NCBI GenBank assembly: GCA_964502145.1
Contig: CAZCVI010000020.1
Span: 30,224 to 94,223 of the forward strand
DNA: 64,000 nucleotides
Reading direction: 5' to 3'
Source of the DNA: CAZCVI01 sp964502145
GTDB taxonomy: Bacteria > Acidobacteriota > Aminicenantia > UBA2199
Of this stretch, positions 39,009 through 47,328 are shown one piece after another (the first letter of the stretch is position 1; each line of letters opens with the position of its first letter). A model generated the notes under the pieces. The model saw nothing but the letters and a program-made list of their open reading frames with translations. It was not told the origin of the DNA and made no database searches. A program made the translations under genes and the position numbers.

Positions 39009-39087
39009 TGGACTCCCATCACTTTTGCTTTCTGTCCATATCGTCCACATCGTCCATTTCGTCCATATCGTCCACATAGTCCACGTC
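39009..39087. repeat. 9-nt element F (GTCCAYNTC units)
   Basis: A degenerate left end (CTGGACTCCCATCAC) is followed by six 9-nt units: GTCCATATC, GTCCACATC, GTCCATTTC, GTCCATATC, GTCCACATA, GTCCACGTC (39034-39087). No inverted arm. The same unit recurs inside the PKS gene at 50547-50591. Confidence 0.85.
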
Positions 39088-39200
39088 ATTTCCAAAATCT
39101 AAGGATAAAACAAGGTAAACTCTTTGGTTTACAAACCGTATTAAATAAAATAGGAATTTCTAGCAATGTTTGCTCAAAAAATGAATAGAGGAAGGTCGAA

Positions 39201-42200
39201 ATGATTAAAAATAGTGTTGTGTGTATGATAGGATTATTTTTTTTATTATGTGCTGTTCCTGGCACGGCAAGTGCTGAATCGCCCTTTGTACGTTTTCCCT
39301 CGTTGCATCCCGATGGAACACAGATTGCTTTTTGTTTTCAGGGTGATATTTGGACCGTGCCCGTGGCTGGTGGGGAAGCACGGCGTTTAACTATCCACGA
39401 GGGATATGACAGCCTACCCATGTGGAGTGGTGATGGTACAAAGATTGCTTTTTCCAGCAACAGGTACGGCAATGACGATATTTTTGTCATGCCTGCTGCC
39501 GGGGGGAACCCGGAACGGGTCACTTATTATTCCTCCGGCGATTTGTTGAGTCAATGGGCGACTGATAATACCCTGTTGTTTACTTCCTCCCGTATCGCCA
39601 ATGGCGTCGAGTGGGATTCGGAAATATTTTCCGTTCCCGCCACTGGAGGTACACCGCGACACCCCTTGGCCTCCCTTGGGTATACGCCTGCGATGTCGCC
39701 GGATAAACGCTTTATCGCATTTGTCAAGGGCGACTGCACCACTGATAATGAAGATTACCATGGTTCTGCCAATACGAATATCTGGCTCTATGATACCAAA
39801 ACCGGGACCTATTCCGCTCTGACTGATTATGATGGCAATGATTTTTCCCCGCGCTGGGGCGATAACCGAACCTTGTATTATATCAGTAGCCAATCAAAGC
39901 GCTACAATGTGTTTGCCCTTACTCTGGATGAAAGCGGAAAGGTCACTGGGAATAGCCAGCTCACTGCATTCACGGATTTTGGCGTGCGGTATTTTAATGT
40001 GTCTGCCAATGGCCGTGTGTTGGTGATGGAACAAGGCACGTCGATTTACTCTATGAATGTAACCGATAAAAAAACCACCCCCGTACCGATTACGATTGGC
40101 GCCGATTATCGTTTCGACCCCCAGGAACAAAAGACCTTCACTGAAAAAGCCACCGGGTATGCAGTCTCACCCAACGGCAAATTAACTGCACTGGTGGTGC
40201 GGGGCGAGGTGTTTGTCAAAGAGAATAACAAGGATAAAAGTAGAGCTGTTAATCTGAGTAATCATCCTTACCGCGACCAACAACCCGTCTGGTTAAATGA
40301 TACGGCCCTGATATTTTGCAGCGACCGAGCAGGCCAGGAGGATCTATATCTTGTGACTTCTGCCGATGAGAAGCAGAACGATATTTTTAAATCTCTAAAA
40401 CACCGCATCCAACCTATCACCCATTCCGAACTGCCCGAAACTAACCCGCTCATGTCCCCGGACGGAAAAAAGATTGCCTTTCTGCGCGGTCTGGGACAAT
40501 TGGTTGTGGCGGATATCTCTGCTACAGGTGTGCTGGGCACTGAAAAAGTGCTGCTCAATGGTTGGGCTTCGCCCCGGGACGTGTGTTGGAGCCCGGACAG
40601 CCAGTGGTTGGCCTATGCCATGGAAGATCTCGATTTTAACATGGACGTTTTTATCCAGGCTGCCGATAACAGCAAGGCTCCCGTGAATGTTAGCATGCAT
40701 CCCCGCCCGGATCAAAATCCCCAGTGGAGTCCCGATGGTTCTAAGCTGGGTTTTATTTCCAAACGCAACTACGGCTCAGACGATATCTGGTTTGTCTGGC
40801 TGAAGAAAGAGGATTGGGAAAAAACCAAGCTAGATTGGGAAGAAACAGAAGAAGAACCTGAAACACCTGCCACTGATCCCAAAGCCACGGATAAACCGGC
40901 GAAAACTGAGCAGGCAAAAAAGGATCAGCATAAAGATAATAAAGAAAAAGAGAAGATTAAACCGGTGATCATCGACTTCGAGAACATTCATGAACGCTTG
41001 GTACAAGTGACTTCGTTACGCGGTGATGAGGGTAATCTGGTATTCTCCAAGGACGGTAAGATTGTATATTATACAGCCAAAGACCCTGCTGCCAAGGAAC
41101 AGGATATGTACAGTTGCAAATGGGATGGCACCGAAGCCAAGGCCGTGACCACGGGTGGCTTGAATCCGACCCGTGTCACCCTGGATAAAGCCGGGTCTTA
41201 CCTTTATATGGTTATGCCCGTTGGTAAATTGGCCCGTATTGAGACCAAAGCGAACAAAATGGAATCCTTGCCATTTGTGGCCAAAATGATGGTGGATTAT
41301 GCCAGGGAAAAGCAACAAATCTACGAGGAAGCTACCCGCACCTTGACCTATGGGTTTTATGATCCTGGTTTTCATGGTCAAGATTGGCAGAAGTTGATCG
41401 CGACCTATAAAAACATGGTATTAAAGGCGTCTACTGAGCGGGATTTCCGTTATCTTTTTAATATCATGCTGGGACAATTAAATGCCAGTCACATGGGGTT
41501 GTATATCATGGACCGTGGTGAATTGCAACGCCAGCGTACCGGGCTTCTGGGTATTGATGTGGAACCTTTACCCCAAGGCGTAAAGGTCAGTCATATTGTC
41601 CCCGGTTCACCTGCTGACCGTTCTGGCAGCAAGTTGGCTATTGGCGATATTATTTTGTCCGTGGATGGTGCCCTGGTTACTGAGCAGTTGGATTTTAATG
41701 CTTTATTAACCGATAAAGCCAATGAACAGGTGTTGCTGGAGGTGAAAGACCCCGCTGGTAAAATCCGCGAGGTGGTGATCCGCCCGGCCAGTACTCTACA
41801 ACCATTATTGTACGATGAGTGGGTCAAGGAACGGCGGCATCTCACGGATGACTATTCCGGGGGAAAATTGGGTTACCTGCATATCCAGGAGATGGGCTGG
41901 GAAAGTTTTGAACGGTTTGAACGGGAACTGACTGCTGCCGGGTACGGGAAAGAGGGAATCGTGATCGATGTGCGTTATAACGGCGGTGGTTGGACGACCG
42001 ATTATTTGATGGCCGTGTTAAATGTCAAACAACATGCCTATACTGTGCCCCGGGGTGCGGCGAATAATCTGGCAGCCGAACATACCAAATTCAGCGGCCA
42101 TTATCCCTATGGTGAACGGTTACCTTTTGCCGCGTGGACCAAACCCGCGATCACGATTTGTAACTCATGCAGTTATTCCAATGCCGAGATTTTTTCCCAT

Positions 42201-42473
42201 GCATTTAAAACTCTGGGACTGGGGAAACTGGTGGGAGAACCGACCTTTGGAGCTGTGATTTCGACCGATGAGAAGGATTTAATTGATGGGTCCCAGGTGC
42301 GTTTGCCTTATCGGGCGTGGTATGTGAAAGCCACGGGCAAGAACATGGAACATGGACCTGCGGTGCCGGATTTTATCGTGGCTAACCCGCCGGATGCCAG
42401 GGCCAAAGACAAGGACCCCCAGCTTCAAAAGGCTGTGGAAGAATTATTGAAGGAAATCCAGTCTAAAAAATAG
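39201..42473 (+). CDS. exported tricorn-protease-like peptidase (S41)
   Basis: 1,090 residues with a signal peptide (1-~25, ending ASAES). N-terminal six/seven-bladed WD40-like (PD40) propellers (about 28-560, many 'SPDG..IAF.S.R.G..DI' motifs), a highly charged Glu/Lys/Pro insertion (about 540-590), a tricorn core with helical C1 region, a PDZ domain (about 770-860) and the S41 catalytic region. All tricorn catalytic residues can be placed: S763-H764 (NASHMG), S993 (CSYSNAE) and E1050 (MEHGP). Known tricorn enzymes cut peptides delivered through the propeller; exported bacterial homologues may recycle periplasmic peptides. It is the first gene of a long plus-strand series that ends in the PKS. 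AGGAAGG precedes the ATG. Confidence 0.93.
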   Translation: MIKNSVVCMIGLFFLLCAVPGTASAESPFVRFPSLHPDGTQIAFCFQGDIWTVPVAGGEARRLTIHEGYDSLPMWSGDGTKIAFSSNRYGNDDIFVMPAAGGNPERVTYYSSGDLLSQWATDNTLLFTSSRIANGVEWDSEIFSVPATGGTPRHPLASLGYTPAMSPDKRFIAFVKGDCTTDNEDYHGSANTNIWLYDTKTGTYSALTDYDGNDFSPRWGDNRTLYYISSQSKRYNVFALTLDESGKVTGNSQLTAFTDFGVRYFNVSANGRVLVMEQGTSIYSMNVTDKKTTPVPITIGADYRFDPQEQKTFTEKATGYAVSPNGKLTALVVRGEVFVKENNKDKSRAVNLSNHPYRDQQPVWLNDTALIFCSDRAGQEDLYLVTSADEKQNDIFKSLKHRIQPITHSELPETNPLMSPDGKKIAFLRGLGQLVVADISATGVLGTEKVLLNGWASPRDVCWSPDSQWLAYAMEDLDFNMDVFIQAADNSKAPVNVSMHPRPDQNPQWSPDGSKLGFISKRNYGSDDIWFVWLKKEDWEKTKLDWEETEEEPETPATDPKATDKPAKTEQAKKDQHKDNKEKEKIKPVIIDFENIHERLVQVTSLRGDEGNLVFSKDGKIVYYTAKDPAAKEQDMYSCKWDGTEAKAVTTGGLNPTRVTLDKAGSYLYMVMPVGKLARIETKANKMESLPFVAKMMVDYAREKQQIYEEATRTLTYGFYDPGFHGQDWQKLIATYKNMVLKASTERDFRYLFNIMLGQLNASHMGLYIMDRGELQRQRTGLLGIDVEPLPQGVKVSHIVPGSPADRSGSKLAIGDIILSVDGALVTEQLDFNALLTDKANEQVLLEVKDPAGKIREVVIRPASTLQPLLYDEWVKERRHLTDDYSGGKLGYLHIQEMGWESFERFERELTAAGYGKEGIVIDVRYNGGGWTTDYLMAVLNVKQHAYTVPRGAANNLAAEHTKFSGHYPYGERLPFAAWTKPAITICNSCSYSNAEIFSHAFKTLGLGKLVGEPTFGAVISTDEKDLIDGSQVRLPYRAWYVKATGKNMEHGPAVPDFIVANPPDARAKDKDPQLQKAVEELLKEIQSKK

Positions 42474-42502
42474 TGTATAATGATTGGTTTATGGAGGACA
42501 AC

Positions 42503-44005
42503 ATGTTTTTTAAGTTGGTAAATAGTCCGGGTCGTGTGATGGTTCGTCTCTTTTCTGTATTGTTTATAATTCTGTTTCTGTTGCCGGCGTGTGCTCCCAA
42601 GGAAGAATCCAATACGGATAATCCTGTACCAGCCATCACCACCATCTCACCCACCGGTAAAGTATCCCATCTGCCTTCCTTTATATTGACTATAGAGGGC
42701 ACTGGTTTTGTCAGTGATTCTGCCATCGTGTTTAATGGTGTTATGAAAAGAACCGAGTATATTAATGCCAAACGGTTGAGTTGTACCATCAATCCAGCGG
42801 ATATTCCTGTGGTGGCTTCCACATTGTCGTCCGCAGAGCTTGCTCTGCCTGCATCGGATCACAATGTGGTCGTGCTGGTGCGTAGTCCTTTACCCGGTGG
42901 TGGCGATTCCAAGCCAGTAAATTTTGTAGTGCATAGCAACCATATTTTTCCCACGCCTGTTGCGCTAACTGCTGGAAACCTTTCTTATCTGAACCCTTCC
43001 ATGGTTATCCAAGATGCGGGTAATATTTGTATGGCCTACGAGTTTTTTGATAGTCTCAGTAAACTGTACGCCATTGATTTTGTTCGTTCCAATGAGAGTG
43101 GTGGTGGCTGGGTGAGTCCTGTGCGGATTGTGCAGACTTCCAAAGGGTGTTATAATCCCAAGCTTGCCTTGGACAGCGAGGGTAGGATCACTATTGTTTT
43201 TTTTGCCGAGGAACGGCTATATTTCGCTCGTTCCACGGATAATGGAACGACCTGGAGTTATCCCGTGGTTATTTCTCCTTTGGCCTACGAACCCCTTGAG
43301 GCTGCTTTTGCCATTGATCGTAATGGTGGTTTTAATGTGATCTGGCCGCAGTGGGTTGAAGGGTGGAATTATCAGGTTCTTTTTACCCGTTCCACCGATA
43401 ATGGGGTAACTTGGAGTTCGGTTATAAATATTTATAGTGGTTGGAAGAATTCCAGTGATGCCTATTCGCCCACTATAGCTGTGGATGCTAACAATGGCAT
43501 ATTTGCCGCTTGGGCGGCTTGGCCGACTGGCGGCAGCCGCTATGATTTTGTGTATAGCAACTACTCCCTTAACAATGGCGCCACATGGCAGAGTGTGGAT
43601 ACCTCCTATGGGGTGAGCAAGTCCCCCAACCTCGCGATAAACAGCAATGGTAATATATATATGGTATTGTCTGCTGCTGTGGTTCCGTTTAGATATGGTA
43701 TCGCCTTCAAAAAATCAGTTGACCGGGGCACCACCTGGGCCCCCCAATCCTATATCAAAGAAGATGGCTGGAACTCTTCCCCGCACATGAAAATAGACCG
43801 CGCTGGCAATCTGAATGTGATCTATGAAACGGATGGGAAATACTATTTCACCCGTTCTCTGGATGATGGCTCCACCTGGAGTCAACCAATTCTGATTATT
43901 AATGACTCCGGTGTATTGGAAATGGCGCTGGACTATTGGGGAAATATTTATGTGACTTACGAATCCGGCAGTTCAGGACAGCTTTATTTCACTAGCAGTA
44001 AATAG
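42503..44005 (+). CDS. TIG/BNR-repeat lipoprotein (first of two paralogues)
   Basis: 500 residues. Signal peptide with a good lipobox (FLLPAC), an IPT/TIG-like immunoglobulin domain (about 35-135: ITTISPTGKVS...LTIEGTGF...VFNG) and then a sialidase-type BNR propeller (about 140-500) with repeated 'FARSTDNGTTWS' Asp-box motifs. It lacks the arginine triad context of true sialidases as far as I can see, so a binding rather than hydrolytic role is more likely. The start follows GGAGG; a TATAAT lies just upstream at 42476-42481 but without a matching -35. Only 29 nt separate it from the tricorn gene. Confidence 0.85.
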   Translation: MFFKLVNSPGRVMVRLFSVLFIILFLLPACAPKEESNTDNPVPAITTISPTGKVSHLPSFILTIEGTGFVSDSAIVFNGVMKRTEYINAKRLSCTINPADIPVVASTLSSAELALPASDHNVVVLVRSPLPGGGDSKPVNFVVHSNHIFPTPVALTAGNLSYLNPSMVIQDAGNICMAYEFFDSLSKLYAIDFVRSNESGGGWVSPVRIVQTSKGCYNPKLALDSEGRITIVFFAEERLYFARSTDNGTTWSYPVVISPLAYEPLEAAFAIDRNGGFNVIWPQWVEGWNYQVLFTRSTDNGVTWSSVINIYSGWKNSSDAYSPTIAVDANNGIFAAWAAWPTGGSRYDFVYSNYSLNNGATWQSVDTSYGVSKSPNLAINSNGNIYMVLSAAVVPFRYGIAFKKSVDRGTTWAPQSYIKEDGWNSSPHMKIDRAGNLNVIYETDGKYYFTRSLDDGSTWSQPILIINDSGVLEMALDYWGNIYVTYESGSSGQLYFTSSK

Positions 44006-44053
44006 TACCACGGAAATGGGGTAAAATTTTACTATTATTTTCAGGAGGACACT

Positions 44054-45568
44054 ATGTGTGGTAAGAAATTAAATTGTTTGGCTGGTGTTATCGTTTACTT
44101 GTTTTCTGTTTTGTTTTTAATCCTGCTTTTGCAAGGGTGTGTGACCCAGGACGGAATCGACACCAAGAACCCTGTACCAACTATCACTGCCATCTCCCCC
44201 AATGCAAAAGTATCCCATTACCCCTCTTTTACCCTGACCATAGAGGGGAAAGGTTTTATCGAGAATTCAGTCATCCTGTTTAATGGGGTGCAAAAACAGA
44301 CGGAGTATGTCAGTGCCACCCGGTTGACTTGTACGATTAATCCCGCTGATATTACTGTCGTGGCTCCCACCGCGACGTCCGATGGTCTTGCCCTTCCCGC
44401 ACAGGATCAGAATATGCCCGTAGCCGTGCGAAACCCTTCTCCCGGTGGTGGGGGTTCCTATCCCATGACTTTTACGGTGCGGAGTAATCCTGTTTTTTCT
44501 ACTCCCATCCCTCTGACCTCTGGTAATGTAAGCTATTATTTTCCTTCTTTGGTTGTTCAGGATACTGGTAATGTGTGTCTGGCGTATGTTTATGCTGATG
44601 CTATTAATCATGTTTCTGCCATTGATTTTATTCGTTCTGACGCCAACGGCACCAATTGGGGGACTCCGGTGCGGATAGCCCAGGCACCTGTGGGTTGCTA
44701 CTATCCCAAGATTGCCCTGGATAACGAGGGAAATATCAATATTGTTTTTTTCGCAGTGGATCGGCTCTACTTTGCCCGTTCCACTACCAATGGCACGACG
44801 TGGAGTACTCCTGTGGCGCTTTCTTCCGTTTCGGATAAAAACTTTGAACCTGCTTTTGCAATAGATTCGGCTGGTGGGCTCAATGTAATTTGGCCCCAGT
44901 GGGTCGATACGGTGAATTCTCACATTCTTTTTTCTCGTTCCACTGACAAAGGGGTGAATTGGAGTGTGCCTATCAATATTTATGCTGGGTGGCTGAATTC
45001 CATAGAGCCCAGTTCTCCGGTTATAGCTGTGGATTCCAGTGGTGGCATTTTTACTGCATGGGCTGATCTATGGTGGCATCACATGTACACGGAATCTTCT
45101 CTCAAAAGCAACTACTCGCTTAATAATGGTCTCACTTGGCAGAATGAAGACGACGATTGGGGCGGGGGCAGTCACTCCAGTATTGCAGTACACAGTGACG
45201 GTGTAATATATAAAACAGGAGCTGCCGTTATGATGCCGCATTTTTACGAAATCTTCTGTCATAAGTCAGAAGACCGTTTTACCAGTTGGAAAAACACCGC
45301 CGATCTTCCTAAGAAAAGCAAGGGGTATTCCCCCCAATTAAAAATAGACCGGGCTGGCAATCTGAATGTGATTTATGTAATTCAAAGCCTATGCTACTTC
45401 TTCCGTTCTCAGGATGGCGGAGCAACTTGGACTGATGAGATTCTCATTACTGATGATCATGCTCATAGTTGGTCTGATTTTGCTATGTCACTGGATCAAT
45501 GGGGAAATATTTATATGGCTTACGTATACGGGGATCCCACCCAGATTTATTTCATTAGCAGTAAATAG
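44054..45568 (+). CDS. TIG/BNR-repeat lipoprotein (second of two paralogues)
   Basis: 504 residues, clearly duplicated from the preceding gene: same lipobox type (LLLQGC), the same TIG-like domain with ITAISPNAKVSHYPS, and the same Asp-box propeller (FARSTTNGTTWS, FSRSTDKGVNWS). The paralogues differ most in the surface loops of the propeller, as expected for ligand diversification. CAGGAGG precedes the ATG; 48 nt separate the two genes. Only 11 nt separate it from the ABC ATPase that follows, so all appear to be in one transcript. The predicted location is the outer membrane or periplasmic face. Confidence 0.85.
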   Translation: MCGKKLNCLAGVIVYLFSVLFLILLLQGCVTQDGIDTKNPVPTITAISPNAKVSHYPSFTLTIEGKGFIENSVILFNGVQKQTEYVSATRLTCTINPADITVVAPTATSDGLALPAQDQNMPVAVRNPSPGGGGSYPMTFTVRSNPVFSTPIPLTSGNVSYYFPSLVVQDTGNVCLAYVYADAINHVSAIDFIRSDANGTNWGTPVRIAQAPVGCYYPKIALDNEGNINIVFFAVDRLYFARSTTNGTTWSTPVALSSVSDKNFEPAFAIDSAGGLNVIWPQWVDTVNSHILFSRSTDKGVNWSVPINIYAGWLNSIEPSSPVIAVDSSGGIFTAWADLWWHHMYTESSLKSNYSLNNGLTWQNEDDDWGGGSHSSIAVHSDGVIYKTGAAVMMPHFYEIFCHKSEDRFTSWKNTADLPKKSKGYSPQLKIDRAGNLNVIYVIQSLCYFFRSQDGGATWTDEILITDDHAHSWSDFAMSLDQWGNIYMAYVYGDPTQIYFISSK

Positions 45569-45579
45569 AACTGTCTCCC

Positions 45580-46557
45580 GTGGCAAACGTGCTAACGCAA
45601 AAAGAACCGGTTTATTGCCTCCACGATTTAACCAAAATCTATAAGAACGGGAATGTACTGGCCAACGACCATATTTCCCTGGAGATCACTGCCGGGGAGA
45701 TTTTTGGCATCTTTGGTCCCAATGGCGCCGGGAAAACAACCCTGGTGCGCCAGATGGCCGGATTGATTAAACCCTCTTCCGGTTCCATCTTATTAAATGG
45801 CCTTGATGTGGTAGCCAACCCCGGTTTGATTCCCGAAACTGTGGCTTATTTTTCCCAGGCGCCGTGGATTCTGTGGAGTCTGAAAGTATGGGAAACTATT
45901 TATTTCACGGGTATTTTCCGGGGTTTGTCTAGAAAAGTGGCGCGGCAAGAAACGGATTTACTGATGACGGAACTGGGACTATACGACATCCGCGACCGCT
46001 TAATGGAACGACTCAGTGGCGGCCAAAGCAAACTACTGGGCATTGCGGCGGCTTTGATCGGCGAGAGACCGGTATTGATCCTGGATGAACCCACGAATGA
46101 ATTGGACCCGATGAACCGGGTCAAAGTCTGGGAACTCTTGGCACGCTTGTGCCGGGAGAAACATACAACGATCATCCTGGTGACCCATAATGTTTTAGAA
46201 GCAGAACAAGTGGTGGACCGGGTGATTATTGTGGATCGGGGCAAGATTATGGCGGCGGGTACACCGGGGGAATTAAAAGCACGGGTGGATGATCGGGTGC
46301 GTATTGAAATTACTTTTAAATATGGCGCTCCTGATGAAGAGGTGGCCGTGATTCGTTCATTTGCAAATGCCCGTTCTTTAAAAGCCGGGAAGTGGCAATT
46401 GTGTGTGCCCAAACAGGATGCTGCCGCGGTATACCAGCAGATTATAAGCCGTATTGATATTGGGTTTCTGGATGATTTCAGATTGGCTACCACTACGTTG
46501 GAAGATGTGTACATGCGTATGGGCGGGAGTTTTAGCGATGAATTCCAAAGCAAATAA
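45580..46557 (+). CDS. ABC exporter ATPase, DrrA-like
   Basis: 325 residues from a GTG start; no Shine-Dalgarno sequence is obvious, so translation may depend on coupling with the preceding gene 11 nt upstream. Walker A GPNGAGKTT (46-54), signature LSGGQ (145-149), Walker B LILDE (166-170), H-loop H203, and a C-terminal extension (about 235-310) of the DrrA/DUF4162 type. This class exports hydrophobic natural products or lipids together with a separate permease. It overlaps the permease gene by 20 nt and lies just upstream of the PKS, so export of the PKS product is a natural hypothesis. Confidence 0.93.
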   Translation: MANVLTQKEPVYCLHDLTKIYKNGNVLANDHISLEITAGEIFGIFGPNGAGKTTLVRQMAGLIKPSSGSILLNGLDVVANPGLIPETVAYFSQAPWILWSLKVWETIYFTGIFRGLSRKVARQETDLLMTELGLYDIRDRLMERLSGGQSKLLGIAAALIGERPVLILDEPTNELDPMNRVKVWELLARLCREKHTTIILVTHNVLEAEQVVDRVIIVDRGKIMAAGTPGELKARVDDRVRIEITFKYGAPDEEVAVIRSFANARSLKAGKWQLCVPKQDAAAVYQQIISRIDIGFLDDFRLATTTLEDVYMRMGGSFSDEFQSK

Positions 46558-47299
46558 ATTTTCCAAACATGTGCGGGATACCCTTTATTTAATCTGGACG
46601 CAGATATTAAATGTGCGTACTGGCTGGGTATGGTATTTTTTGCTCAGTAGTTTTATCCCCTTGTTGACCCTCTTTTTTCTGTTTATGATCCTGGGCTATC
46701 AAATCCAGTATGCCATTTATGTCGTGACTGGGAATGTGGTGTTTGCCGTGGTGCTGGGCTCGTTGAATACGCTGGCGGAACAAATGGGCTGGATGAAACA
46801 GAACCGCTTTTTTGAACATTATGCCGCGTTACCTATTTCCAAGTTCAGTTTGATAATCGCCCTGGTAACCCGCTGTACTTTGTTTTCTTTGCCAGCCATG
46901 GCCATGGTATTGTTGTTGGGGAAATGGATTTTCCGTTTACCGATTGTTTTGCATCCCATGTTAATCGTGGTGTTTGTGCTCAGTGGTTTTGCTTTATCTG
47001 GGATAGGCGCGGTGATTGGGATTAGCAGTACCAATAGTAATTGGGCTAATATTGCCACCAGGGTTGTGTTTCCCATTTTGATTTTTGCTGCGCCCGTGAT
47101 GATTCCGTTGGAGAATCTACCCGTGGTGCTTCGGTATATTTCGGTGGTATTACCTACGACTTATATTGCCGGAGCCTTTCGTGCGGTATTGGCCGGAAAT
47201 TTAGATGGGAACTTTTGGTTGGATATGAGCGTAATAATACTATTCACTGTTGTTTCATTATATTGGGTAGCCCGCAAATTCGACTGGCGTGTGGATTAA
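46538..47299 (+). CDS. ABC-2-type exporter permease, DrrB-like
   Basis: 253 residues from the ATG at 46538, which has GGGAG 8 nt upstream and overlaps the ATPase end by 20 nt. Six membrane helices are apparent, with the family's GIGAVIGISSTNSNWANI and PILIFAAPVMIP segments in the second half. It pairs with the preceding DrrA-like ATPase. The PKS gene begins 30 nt downstream, so transporter and synthase appear to be cotranscribed. Confidence 0.9.
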   Translation: MNSKANKFSKHVRDTLYLIWTQILNVRTGWVWYFLLSSFIPLLTLFFLFMILGYQIQYAIYVVTGNVVFAVVLGSLNTLAEQMGWMKQNRFFEHYAALPISKFSLIIALVTRCTLFSLPAMAMVLLLGKWIFRLPIVLHPMLIVVFVLSGFALSGIGAVIGISSTNSNWANIATRVVFPILIFAAPVMIPLENLPVVLRYISVVLPTTYIAGAFRAVLAGNLDGNFWLDMSVIILFTVVSLYWVARKFDWRVD

Positions 47300-47328
47300 A
47301 AAAAAATAAAAAAAGAAAATGAGAAGAT

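Noticed and set aside
42503..45568. Annotation of the two BNR proteins as sialidases
   Set aside because: Asp-box repeats alone do not prove sialidase activity, and the catalytic arginine triad and Tyr/Glu pair could not be identified by eye.
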